Positions 1 through 10,219 of a DNA stretch of 64,000 bases are shown here, in pieces. Made by a program: the position numbers and the translations under genes. Location: assembly GCA_004026145.2 (NCBI GenBank), contig CP034985.2, positions 10,925,424 to 10,989,423 of the forward strand, read 5' to 3'. This stretch comes from Takifugu bimaculatus. Taxonomy: Eukaryota; Chordata; Actinopteri; Tetraodontiformes; Tetraodontidae. Numbering within the stretch: position 1 is the first letter of the stretch; every line of letters begins with the position of its first letter. Below the pieces are notes generated by a model. The model did not search any database. It saw only the letters and a list, made by a program, of their open reading frames with translations, and was not told the origin of the DNA.

Positions 1-443
1 GGGCTGTTTGAGAGTTGCGGATTTAAGGTTTTTTATGGAGGTTGGTGCTAGTGTACGGGGCTGTGGGGGGTGCAGGGTCCCGAGAGTCCTCACAATGATA
101 CAAGTACCAACACATGTCTGTTCCTCGAAGAGCCTCCTCATTGGGTCAATAAGTCAATTTATTTTACCTCTCGTCACTAAGATGGCCGCCGCTGTAAATT
201 TCCAAATCCGGGTCTTCGGTCAGGAGCCGCTCAGCTCAGGCGACCCGGTGACATTCAAGAGATGGAGCGGCGGCAGCGACGGAGATTTATGCATCAGGCT
301 GGTCTCTAGATCTCCTCTCCGCCGCCACGTCCCGCTTTATTGAGTGCAAGTTGACTCACGGCGACGCTGTTGGCGTGATAATGAGTAACGCAGTCGATAT
401 CATGCGAACAGATAAGGCCGGCTCAATGGGGCACGGGGGCTCT

Positions 444-466
444 GGGGGAGGGGGGGGGGGGGGGGT
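444..466 (+). repeat. Poly-G tract
   Basis: A G-run interrupted by a single A. It is one of several 17-24 base G or C homopolymers in the window (also at 35054, 42454 and 43648). Tracts like this are length-unstable and hard to sequence correctly. Confidence 0.85.
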
Positions 467-1516
467 TGTGTGTCTTGCTGCTTGCTTCTAAAGCCAACAG
501 ATGGACGCCTCTTTAATTCACAGCTAATAAACAGATGCTAGCAGTCCAGCTCTCATTTCCGGTTTAAACCCTGAAACTGCGCTTCCCTTTGTCTCACTCT
601 GTTTCGGCTGCAATGCCGAATGGGTCCTGACAGGCCGACCGGCCCGGCCCGCTCTCTGAGGCGTACGCCATCGCTCATGTTGAAGCCACCTCTGTGTGTC
701 TGTGCAGGCAGCACAGAGCCGCTGCTTCTGTTAGCATCTCCGTCACGGGTTAAAAATCCCTTTAAAAGTTCTGGCACAAAGGGGGTGGAGCCTGAGGGTA
801 AGCCAGTATAACCAGTCCAGACTGGTTAGTGAGGCCAGGGAGTCTCCGGTACACTGATACCAGTCGGTTTATTGGCTCTTTCCCTGGTATGACCCGTCCA
901 TTATCGTTCCTCTCTAAAAATCTAAAACCAAACACTGTATCCATGGTGACAGTGATGGAGGAACCTCACTGTTGATGCCGCTGCTGCAGGGTTTTTTCTT
1001 TATTCTCTCCGATTTAAAGAATTGAGACAGGCGTTTTTATATTAGTTACATTGATCGGAGCGACCTGCTGGTTTTTCCTGCACGTTCAGTAATAATGCAG
1101 GTGCCGCATGCTCCGTGGAGCCGCAGGGTGCTCGGGCAGCTCTCTGCCTAAAATCTCTGAAATCTTCACCTCAGCAGGATTCTTCAGCTTAAACCCTCCA
1201 ACAAGCAGATATTCTGTTGAAGCAGTTGGCAGAACCCCACCCCCCAAGACATGAATAGATCAGTAGACCCCCTCAGCTCTCTGCAGAGTGACATCACCAC
1301 GGTGGGTAACCTGGACTACATAGAACCCTTTGAATCACTCTTCCGCAGCGCTTTGATGCAACAATGTTCTAATTCTGTGGAAATCCCAGGCAAGCTGGGC
1401 AGCTGTGAACAGGGATTTGAACATGGAACCTTCTGGTGATCGCATATCCTAAACTGACCTTTATTTCCATCAGGAATGCATCAGCTGGTCCTCCTAGAGA
1501 CACTGAATTAAATCAC

Positions 1517-1557
1517 TAATCCCCTCAGATTCTTTATTATCACCTGTCTGGGGATTA
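1517..1557. promoter_or_regulatory. Candidate enhancer core: inverted TAATCCCC/GGGGATTA pair
   Basis: TAATCCCC at 1517-1524 is mirrored exactly by GGGGATTA at 1550-1557, in an AT-rich block that continues into TAATTAATATT. TAATCC is the core recognised by OTX/PITX-type homeodomains. The inverted repeat is seen directly; any enhancer role is inference. Confidence 0.25.
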
Positions 1558-2327
1558 TAAGTAATATATTGCTAAGCATAATTAATATTGTCTAGCTCAG
1601 GCCGAACCAGGAGTGATTAAACTCTGGGTTTAATGTGTCCAGATCTGGAATCAAGGGGGATTGGGGGAGTTTTTTGTTGGGTTTTTTTGTGCGTATTCAG
1701 TTGCAGTGTCATCATTTGAACAAAAGAGGGCGCTAATCGCCCCGCTCCTAAATAAAGGGTGATTTATCTCGTCCTCGCCTCCTACTGGGGCATTTATTCC
1801 TCACGTACAACCCCAGATAATTACCTACCGGCAACGCTTTGGTACTCAATGCTTTTAAATGGAATCGAATTTGTGGGACACGGCCTGTTATAGTTCAACC
1901 TTCCGACTGAGGTCATTTTGTCTAAAATGTGGGTAAATTGCCCAGCTTTTATTCCAGCTGCGTTCTGGAGAAACAGGCTGATCTGAGAGGAGCACACGGT
2001 TCTCCTGATGACCCTCAGAACCCTCAGACAGCACCAGGCGGACTCCCTGCAGCGGCTTTACTGCCTGTGGAGGCAAAGCTGTTGTTATTAAACACGCGGC
2101 TCTCAATAACGTAGCGCTTTATTCCTCTGTTGGGTGCTGGCAAGTTCTAGTTAATGTTTGGAGTTATTACCCAAACTCCAGTTTCTAGTTATTAGAGTCC
2201 AGCACCAACCTGTTGATCATCCTGCAGAAGGGCTGGCAGAGCAGAGGTCAAAGTTCAACCCTCGTGGGGCTTGGACCTGTTTTCTTGGAGAGATAGAAAC
2301 GCCTCCTGGATGTGATCCTGATCAGAT

Positions 2328-2621
2328 CCCAGCCCCTGTCCCAGTTCCAGTCCCTGTCCCTGTCCTTGTCCCAGTCCCTGTCCCTGTCCCAGTCCCTGTC
2401 CCAGTCCCTGTCCCAATCCTGGTCCCAGCCCCTGCCCCTGTCCATGTCCCAGTCCCTGTCCCAGTCCCAGTCCCAGTCCCAGTCCCAGCCCCAGCTCCAG
2501 CTCCAGCTCCAGTCCCAGTCCCAGTCCCAGTCCCAGTCCCAGTCCCAGTCCCAGCCCCAGCTCCAGTCCCAGTCCCAGTCCCAGTCCCAGTCCAGTCCCA
2601 GTCCCAGTCCAGCCCCAGCCC

Positions 2622-2656
<35 letters not shown>

Positions 2657-2776
2657 CCCCAAGCTGAGCCCCACTCAAGTCCCAGTCCCAGTCCCAGCCC
2701 CAGCCCCAGCCCCAGTCCCAGTCCCAGTCCCAGTCCCAGTCCCAGCCCCAGCCCCAGCTCCAGTCCCAGCTCCAGT

Positions 2777-2811
<35 letters not shown>

Positions 2812-3197
2812 CCCCAAGCTGAGCCCCAACTCAAGTCCCAGTCCCAGCCCCAGCCCCAGCCCCAGCCCCAGTCCCAGTCCCAGTCCCAGCCCCAGTCCCA
2901 GTCCCAGTCCCAGTCCCAGTCCCAGTCCCAGTCCCAGCCCCAGCCCCAGTCCCAGTCCCAGCCCCAGTCCCAGTCCCAGTCCCAGCCCCTGTCCCTGTCC
3001 CAGTCCCAGTCCCAGTCCCAGTCCCAGCCCCAGCCCCAGCCCCAGCCCCAGCCCCTGTCCCAGTCCCAGTCCCAGTCCCAGTCTCAGCCCCAGTCCCAGT
3101 CCCAGCCCCAGCCCCAGCCCCAGCCCCAGTCCCAGTCCCCAGTCCCAGCCCCAGTCCCAGTCCCAGTCCCAGTCCCAGTCCCAGCCCCAGTCCCGGT
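2328..3197 (+). repeat. (CCCAGT)n hexamer minisatellite, about 870 bp
   Basis: Roughly 140 tandem units of CCCAGT with CCCAGC and CCCTGT variants. The right-hand two thirds is nearly uniform, while the left part is more degenerate (CCCTGT, CCAGCT). The minus strand reads GGGACTGGGACT and so on, the pattern expected to form G-quadruplexes, and the plus strand could form i-motifs. All six frames are open because the unit is six bases, so the long Pro-Val, Ser-Gln, Pro-Ser and Gly-Leu ORFs across it are artefacts. Confidence 0.95.
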
Positions 3198-4662
3198 CTG
3201 TGATGTGTTTGCAGGAAGCACTCTGCGCTGGATCAGAAATGCCGACACCCGGACTTTTCAAATGGAAATCCCAGATTTGCATACAGAGGCGGGTGAGAAG
3301 TGGCGTCCCAGCATGAGTGCGGAGGCTCTGGCCCAGACCAGCAGTGAGAACGGCTGTTGGGGTGTAAATGGCTCAAGGCCTCAGCTGAAACTAAACATGG
3401 GAGAAGGAGCAACTTTTATTGTACAGCTCATGAAAACGTCACTGAAACCTCCCTGATAAACAAACCTCTTGTGTTTCTCAGACCACCAAATCTCCCAGCA
3501 GAGCTCACAACAAATGTTTCCTTTCTTCTCTTATCTTCTCCGTTTGTTGTCTCCAACATTTTATTCCCAACCATGCAATTGATTTCCCACACGTTATCTG
3601 GCATTAGCAGCTGGATTATGTTCGTTAGTGGAGATTTTCCGGCAGAATCTTTACTGCACAACCTGCAGCAGCCCAGGAGTGAAACCATGGAAACGGTCTT
3701 GTGAGGTCAACTACTGCCATCCTAGCGGAAGGCTGGTGTATAGTGGAGTTTTAGCACTTGTCGCAATGTGCTCAAAACCCACAATTCTTTCCAATAAATT
3801 TTACTTTACTTTTTGTTCAAGATTTTCTTTGGTTTTCCCAGTTTGGGAGGTCACTATCTGAGGCTTAATTGGCAGAAAGAATACTTGATGTGCGTTTGTT
3901 TACTGCCGGGTATGAAGTTTGAATCTTTGAGAAGCTTTATCAGACTGTGTGTGCGTGTGTTGCAACCTGCCAGCCCTCATTATTTTCATGCTATTTTTGA
4001 GATAAACAATGCCGGGCAGCTCCAAGCCATCGAAAGTTCCTCATTTCATGCTGTAATGAAGATGGCAATCCAGGCCTGCAAGTAAAAACGCCTGGTCAAT
4101 TACATCTCCGTGTGGAGGTCAGCTGTGGATCTATTTTTATTTTCAAGCTAAGCTTTAACTGACTAAACCACTGAGGAATGGGTGTGGCTCAGGCATCCCT
4201 CTTTATGCCCCCCCACCCCTTCAAAACACCCCAAATGGTCTTATCTCAACACCTCTATCACCACGCATACAATTACCCCCTCCCCCTCCCCCCCCCTGCA
4301 CTTTATTCAGCAGCCCTCATTAGCATCGGCACAATGAAAAGGCTGTGAGCAAAAGTTTCAAAGCTTCCTGATGCGGCTGCTGCCATCGTGTGATTTGCAG
4401 GTTTATCCAGACGCTTTTGTTGCCGCCACTATTGTGATTAATTGTCCAGTTTGTCCAGCCAGAGAATGGGGCAGCGGCACGGGCGCTGGGGCGTCTGAAT
4501 AGAACGCCTTAGCGAGGGGTGATTGGTATCGTGGCTGCCTGAATAACGGCCCGACCAGTCGGACAGAACGCCGAACGACTCCGGAGGGTTCACAGCCTCC
4601 CAACATGCAGCGCATGACGTTACAGAGTGGAAATGAAGCGAAGGCTTGAAACTAGTCTGCAC
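3198..4662. other. Non-coding interval beyond the vrtn 3' end
   Basis: I see no supported gene. The interval has short overlapping ORFs only, a pyrimidine-rich stretch with C-runs near 4210-4300, and then the likely vrtn polyadenylation region. Confidence 0.4.
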
Positions 4663-4668
4663 TTTATT
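4663..4668 (-). terminator. vrtn: Candidate poly(A) signal of vrtn
   Basis: TTTATT on the plus strand is AATAAA on the minus strand, about 750 bp downstream of the vrtn stop codon. It is the natural candidate for the 3' end of that transcript. No transcript evidence is available. Confidence 0.45.
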
Positions 4669-5416
4669 GACGGCCCCCCAACACAGATTTTCTGCACGAC
4701 TGGACGGCCGATGCAGCCTGCCTAGCATCAGCAGAGCACATTTCACACATTCAACCAGGAAGAACGGCAGCGGGTACAATCAGACACCGAAACCTGTCGC
4801 CACGGCTACGGCAGACACAGTAGGTAGTTTGTTCACGAGTAAACAATCACTTAAAATGGCTTAGAAATAATAATAATTAAAAAAAAGATAACCACTGGGT
4901 GCACAGGTGAGTCCATACATTCATCGCTGTCTTCTTTAGTGCAAATAAAGTGAGACGATATTAAATGTCGGATGATTAAACAACAGTACGGTCAGAAGTG
5001 GAAAGTCAACGGGAAAGGACCGGAATCCTGTTTGCATGTGGAAAAGAAAACAAACCCCCCCCAGAAACAGCCACGAGATCCGATTTACATTCAAATAATA
5101 AACAATAATTAAAAAAAAGAAAAGAAAGAAAGCTCCAGGAGTCCAAATAAAACAAATCAGTGGGAAATTTGGCTCCAGCCGGGTAACGGGGAGGGAAAAT
5201 GGCATTAAAACACGGTGGAGGGATGAGAACGCATCTTCACACATGTCCGAATGTCCGGGTGGGGTGGGGTGGGGGGGACAGAGATGCAGGACACTTAACT
5301 TAGGCGTGTCCTCGGCGCTCTGCTAGGTAGCACGTTAGCAGCGTGGAGGCGTTCTGATGGGCGAGAAGTTCTTCTCTTCCACACAAAAGTCTGTTGCGGT
5401 GCAGTTTAACGCCCGC

Positions 5417-7538
5417 TTAGCCGTGAACTAGTGACACGCCGTGATACAAGGCCCGCTTCCACATGTAGTACGTGGAGCGCGGGGTGAAGGGGAAGTAGGA
5501 CCGGAACTCTTTGAACGTGGGGAAGGCCTTCTGCTCGAAGCGCTGCTGCAGGAAGAGCTTGGCCTTGGCCTTGAAGTTGGCCAGAGCCACCACATCCAGG
5601 GCAAACATCTGCTCGTCGAGGGACACCTTGGGGAGCGCGTGCTTTGAAAGTGGGGCGTACGAAATGGGGCGCTGCGGGACACTGGCGGTGTCCGGGGTCC
5701 TGCGTGTACACGAGCACTTGCCGGCTCTCCGCCAGCCTCCCCGCCGGCCCAGTCTTCTGCAGCAGGTTCCTCGCCGCCCGCGGGGAGCTGGACCGCCTCG
5801 GCCCCCTTCTTCCTGCGGCTCAGACCGCCACGCCACAGCCAGTAGAAACAGGGCGACATGGTCGGGAACCTGAGCCTGAACTTCATCAGGGACCATTTGG
5901 ACTTCTGGACGTGCAGCTTGGCAGCATCCCTGAGCTGTTTTTTGCTCATGTATGCCAGCCTGAAGCTCCGGTGCCTCCTCCTGCAGACCCTGGCCCGGGG
6001 CAGGAGGGGCTGGGGCAGCCCTGGCGACAGGCTGCCGGGACTCTGGCACTTGTCGGCGTCCGAGCTGTCCTCACTGCTGGCCAGGCCGCCTTTGTAGCCC
6101 CTGGCGAAGAGCATGGCGTCCCTCCTCCAGTTGTAGTACGTTGACCTGGAGATCCCCGGGAAGTTCTTCTTGAAGACCCTGAAGGGGAGCGAGGTGTTCA
6201 TGGCGATGGAGTTCTGAAGGCAGCGCTTGGCCTGCTGCATGTTAGCCATGGTGTGAGCGCGCTCCAGGTCCAGCTTACCCGCGCTCAGACCGAACATGCT
6301 GGCGACGCTGTCGTGGTGCTCCGGCTCCTCCTCCTTCCCCTCCGGGGAGGACCAGGCCTCCTGCTCCGTGCTCTCCGCGGGACTCACCTCTCCGGTTGAC
6401 AGCGAGGTGGAAAAGCTTCCTCTGGTCTTTAGGAGCTCGTGCTTCCAGTTGTAGTAAGATGACCTGGAGATTTCTGGGAAAAACTTCTTGAACTGGTGCA
6501 GAGGCATGAGCTTGCCCTCCAGGTAGCAGGCCTGCAGGAAATGCTTCGCCTCGTACCTGGCCGTGGACTTCTTGCAGTGCTCCTGGGTCTGTCTCTTCCA
6601 GCGGTAGAAGGTGCGCTTGGTGATGTTGTACTTGTCCTTCAGGTTCGGGTAAGAGAGCTGCAGTTCCCGGCTCAGCAGCTCCTCGCTCTCATTGAGCGAC
6701 GCCTTCTGGTCGCCGTCTTCATTCGCCTGGACCAGAGCCACAAAACGGTCCGGTCTGAACAGAGACCTGGAGTGTAGCACGCCGGACCACATGATGTGAA
6801 TGGTCTGGGGCTCTTGGTCGCCGGGCCTGGTCCTGGGCCGTATGACGCGGTTGAAGTAAGGTCTGATTTTGAGGTTGAACATGGGGTAGATGGAGTAGAC
6901 GTTGAACTGCAGGACTGACGACAGCGCGTACACGTGCCACATGTTGGCATAGGAGCCGGGGAAGCAGGAGGCCTTCACGTCCGCGTCAAAAATGGCCTCC
7001 AGGACCGAGGCGGGCAGGTTGAGCATGTCCTCCGACTCTTCCGCGCAGAGACCGAAGCGGACCGCCTGCAGCATCATCTTCGAGTCGATCATCCCCGACA
7101 GGTAGTACCTCTTCCACAGCACCATGTCCACCACAGTCCGGACCTGCGGGAGCGGGAATCAACATGTTTGTGGGTAAAATGTGGCAGACAGACAGTTAAG
7201 AGGGGACCAGGCGGGGGCCGCTCACCTGCAGCTCCAGGCTGAGATCAGTGTTGCCCACCAGCAACATGCTCGCGGCGTCAAACAGCAGGTTCCCACCTCC
7301 CTGGCAGCTCAGAGGCAGGAGGCCCGCTGGGGCGTCCGCGGGATACAGGTCACGGGCGGCCTCGTCCACGCGCGCCCACTGTGGGAAATCCTGACAGGGG
7401 GATTACAGGGAGGGCGAAGGGAGCCAGGATCTGGTCCACCTCCAGGGCCACTCTGGTCAGAGCATCCAGGCCAGAGCACTCCGTGGCCTCCTGGAGTTCC
7501 CCCAGGACAGACAGCACCAACTCCTTCCTCTGGATCAT
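5417..7538 (-). CDS. vrtn: Vertnin (vertebrae development homolog), two coding exons
   Basis: Vertnin is a nuclear, DNA-binding developmental protein linked to thoracic vertebral number. Coding exon a is 7226-7540 with the start ATG at 7538; exon b is 7143 down to the stop at 5417-5419. They are joined across an 82-bp intron with GTGAG and GCAG ends. Hallmarks: RTVVDMVLWKRYYLSGMIDS, EAIFDADVKASCFPGSYANMWH and IYPMFNLKIRPYFNRVIRPR. These precede several copies of a helix-turn-helix-like unit of the form FPxISRSxYYNWK (near 6450, 6140, 5850 and 5480). Predicted length is about 678 residues, close to mammalian vertnin (about 700). The frame breaks about three times. Near 7390, removing one base restores FPQWARVDEA. 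Near 5780 and 5693, two single insertions (or one deletion) separate the KKGAEAVQLPA frame from the SYAPLSKHALPKVSLDEQ frame that carries the conserved end. I treat these as probable sequence errors. A non-coding first exon lies near 8021. Family assignment is very secure. Confidence 0.93.
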
Positions 7539-8020
7539 ACCTGAGGAACTGGAAAGCAGGGGAGGGGGGAGAAAGGGGGAGATCTGAGAGATAAAGGCGC
7601 AGAGGGAAGCTAAAAGAGGAGCTATTTTAACATTAAATCGCCTAAAATAACTCGTTTTGTCACAAACTAAACACATGTCATCATTTAAAGAGATTGGTTG
7701 TTAAATCTCCCAGTGGGAAGATTTTTAAAACACCCGCAGGTCTGAGAGTCGAGGATTTCAAGAATAAAGTTAACCAAAACTCCCACGGGCCGTCGCTTAT
7801 GACCATGTTGCCATCCGCAAACAACCTGGGCCTCTTTTCAAACGTCTTAATCCCGATTAAATCAGCCCTTGGTTTCAGCTGAAGCTCCTCTCTGGGGGGG
7901 CCGCTCATCGGCTGCGCCCTCCGAGTTCGGCGCGTATCCACACGCAGGTAAAAATTCAAATAAATATAAATCAATGAATAAGTAAACAACCCAGCCAAAG
8001 ACTAAGCACCGCTGTCCTAC

Positions 8021-8200
8021 CTGGATGTCCAACAGCCGAAGCGAGGAGCTCCAGATCTAGTGGTTTGCGGGGGGGCGGATGCGGGGAGTTTCAGCTTCGT
8101 TTGCGCAAAAGCTCCAGAATGCGCCGTCCCTCCTCCGGTGAGCACGGCAGATTTCTGGGAGCGACGAGCCGCACCTCCCTGCAGGAAATAGCTCACCGTC
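8021..8200 (-). other. vrtn: Probable non-coding first exon of vrtn
   Basis: On the minus strand a good donor (CCAG followed by GTAGGACAGC) ends an exon at 8021, and the next acceptor is at 7541-7542 immediately before the vrtn start exon. The upstream limit is not determined and 8200 is a guess. Confidence 0.4.
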
Positions 8201-8755
8201 GACTCGCCCTCCTTTTTTTTGGCATCTACGTCAAGAAACACCTCCTCCAGCCCCCCAACAACACCCCTCCTCCTTAGACCGCAGCCAGGGTCAATTTCAA
8301 TGTGAACTGGGAACAAAAGCCAAAGTGTCACGGCCACCGGCGGAGCCCTTTGGTCCCGTAGGTAAAAGACTTCTGGTTTTTACCCAAAACCAAATCTGCC
8401 CATGGCTGGATCACGTGACCCACGTGGTCTCGCCAAAACAAAGAATTTGTCAAATGATTTAAATCTCATTGGGACTTTTGGGGCTTTGGTTTGTGTTCCA
8501 ACACAAAACCAAAAGCCCAGTTTGTTGATTAGAGTGGATATGTGCAGACTGGGTGTGTATGTTCGGGTGTGTGGGTGTGTGTGTGTGTGGGGGGGGGGGC
8601 TCCAGGTCGGCTTGTTTCTCCACTGTATGACTTTTAACACCTCCTTTCCTGCCCCTTGCAGGATTTCAGCCATCAAGGCCTTTTGTTCCACACACGCACA
8701 ACAATCCCAAGCCACTGTCACCAGCCCCCGCACCACAGACCCCTGCCCTGCTACA

Positions 8756-8759
<4 letters not shown>

Positions 8760-8792
<33 letters not shown>
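8760..8792 (+). repeat. (CA)n microsatellite
   Basis: About 16 CA units. A GT-rich stretch with a G-run follows at about 8900-8948. Confidence 0.9.
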
Positions 8793-8796
<4 letters not shown>

Positions 8797-9247
8797 GTTG
8801 GGCTCCCACTGATGTTCACTCTGGCAGACGTGCTGGTGCCAGGATCCACTGGGGTTCAAGGCTTCCAGCCAAGACTTATCAGCTACTTGGACAAAGTGTC
8901 TGTGTGTGCGTGTGTGTGTCTGTGTGTGTGTGTGTTGGGGGGGGGGGTCATTATCAAGGATGGACATATCTCCACTAAAGGTAGTTAGTTTAGCCACCAA
9001 ACTGGGATACACAGGGGTGCTCGGTGGGCCGCAGCATCTTCTGTTCCTTTGATTCTTGTGCATTTTAGGCGGCTCCATCAACACACACGTTTTGCATCTG
9101 CGAGCTTCTTTCATTCCCTCTTTTCCTTCATCTTCTTCCTGCAGGACCGCTGAGAAGAGACTTCCCTGAGACCTGAATCACCGGCTTTCATCCCGGCCTG
9201 AAATCTCATCAGATCGGATCATTCTAACGGGAGCGCAGCGCCAGCCT

Positions 9248-9305
9248 CTGATCCAGCCTGGAACACTTTCTGGGTTCTGATCCAGCCTGGAACACTTTCT
9301 GGGTT
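9248..9305 (+). repeat. Exact 29-bp tandem duplication
   Basis: A 29-base unit beginning CTGATCCAGCCTGGAACACT occurs twice back to back (9248-9276 and 9277-9305) with no mismatch. It is recent or maintained, with no obvious function. Confidence 0.9.
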
Positions 9306-9611
9306 ATGCTCCTCTCCCCGCCTTTCCATCTTTTCAACCCCCCCAGACTGCAGCCCCCCACACACACCTTAGGTGTGTAGATTAGATGTGCTGCACTCGG
9401 AACACAGTAGTGGGCTGGCTGCAAGCATTTAAAATGCAAATAGGGCAACACTGGGCCGGCTCCGGCAGTCTCTCACCTGCTGGGGCCCAACGTGTGTGTG
9501 TGCACGTGAGCGTGTGTGTAGCAATCAGAAGGAGATGAAGGCTGAAGCCGGTCTCAAACACAACTCAGCATGAGTCCTCACACAAAGTGGCGCAAACATT
9601 TCAGCACAAAC

Positions 9612-9617
9612 TTTATT
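9612..9617 (-). terminator. Candidate poly(A) signal of the Ig receptor gene
   Basis: AATAAA on the minus strand, about 150 bp beyond the stop codon at 9770-9772. The spacing suits a short 3' untranslated region. Confidence 0.55.
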
Positions 9618-9769
9618 TAAAGACATCCACTAATTATGCAGCTGTAAGCTCAGAGGGGGTCAAAGGTTAAACGAGGTAGACAGGGGACAATGCCAAGGCC
9701 CCAAACGGCTGGGTCGGTTTGTGTGCGATGGCGTCGTCGCGGCGACGGATTGACGCTGCAGGCCACAGA

Positions 9770-10139
9770 TTATTGGCGTTGGATGCAGGCGTATTCGGTG
9801 TCCTCGCGCACCAACATCTGAACGGAGCTGTCAGGTAGGATCAAATCAGCATAGATCACGTTGTTCTGAAACACACACACACACGCGCACACACACACTT
9901 TAAACCACTGGTGCACCCGTCCTGTCAATGCAACTGCAGGAGAAGGTTGGAGAGGCTCACGTGGTTGCTGGTTGATTCGGATCCACCAGGCTGCTGGTTT
10001 CCTGCAGATCCACATTATTATGACTAAGGGGCCTAATGGCCTGTTTGATAGTTGCAGAATAATTATTAAAGACACCACAGCGAACAGCACGCCTGCAGCT
10101 GACATGGACCTCTCTAAAAACCACACCGTTATGCAAAAC

Positions 10140-10219
<80 letters not shown>

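Larger units (their letters stand above)
1..2327. other. Non-coding sequence at the left edge, distal to vrtn
   Basis: No open reading frame here resembles a known protein, and none shows convincing splice sites with conserved content. The longest ORFs are short and overlap on both strands. A poly-G run lies at about 444-466, and a perfect inverted pair of TAATCCCC/GGGGATTA sites lies at 1517-1557 (listed separately). An AAGATGGCCGCC motif at about 179-190 resembles a YY1 site and is followed by a short ORF, but nothing supports calling it a gene. Confidence 0.5.

Noticed and set aside
2158..3316. Long ORFs of Pro-Val, Ser-Gln, Pro-Ser and Gly-Leu repeats in all frames
   Set aside because: They come from the hexamer minisatellite, whose unit length is a multiple of three and contains no stop. 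No flanking domain or splice structure supports a protein.
5428..5830. C-terminal part of the 568-residue vrtn ORF (Arg/Ser/Pro-rich tail)
   Set aside because: The conserved vertnin ending, with the last helix-turn-helix-like unit, is in another frame. The tail is read out of frame after a base indel.
7381..7408. A 28-bp GT...AG micro-intron in the vrtn start exon
   Set aside because: Too short for the spliceosome. Removing one base instead restores frame, and the spacing matches human vertnin.
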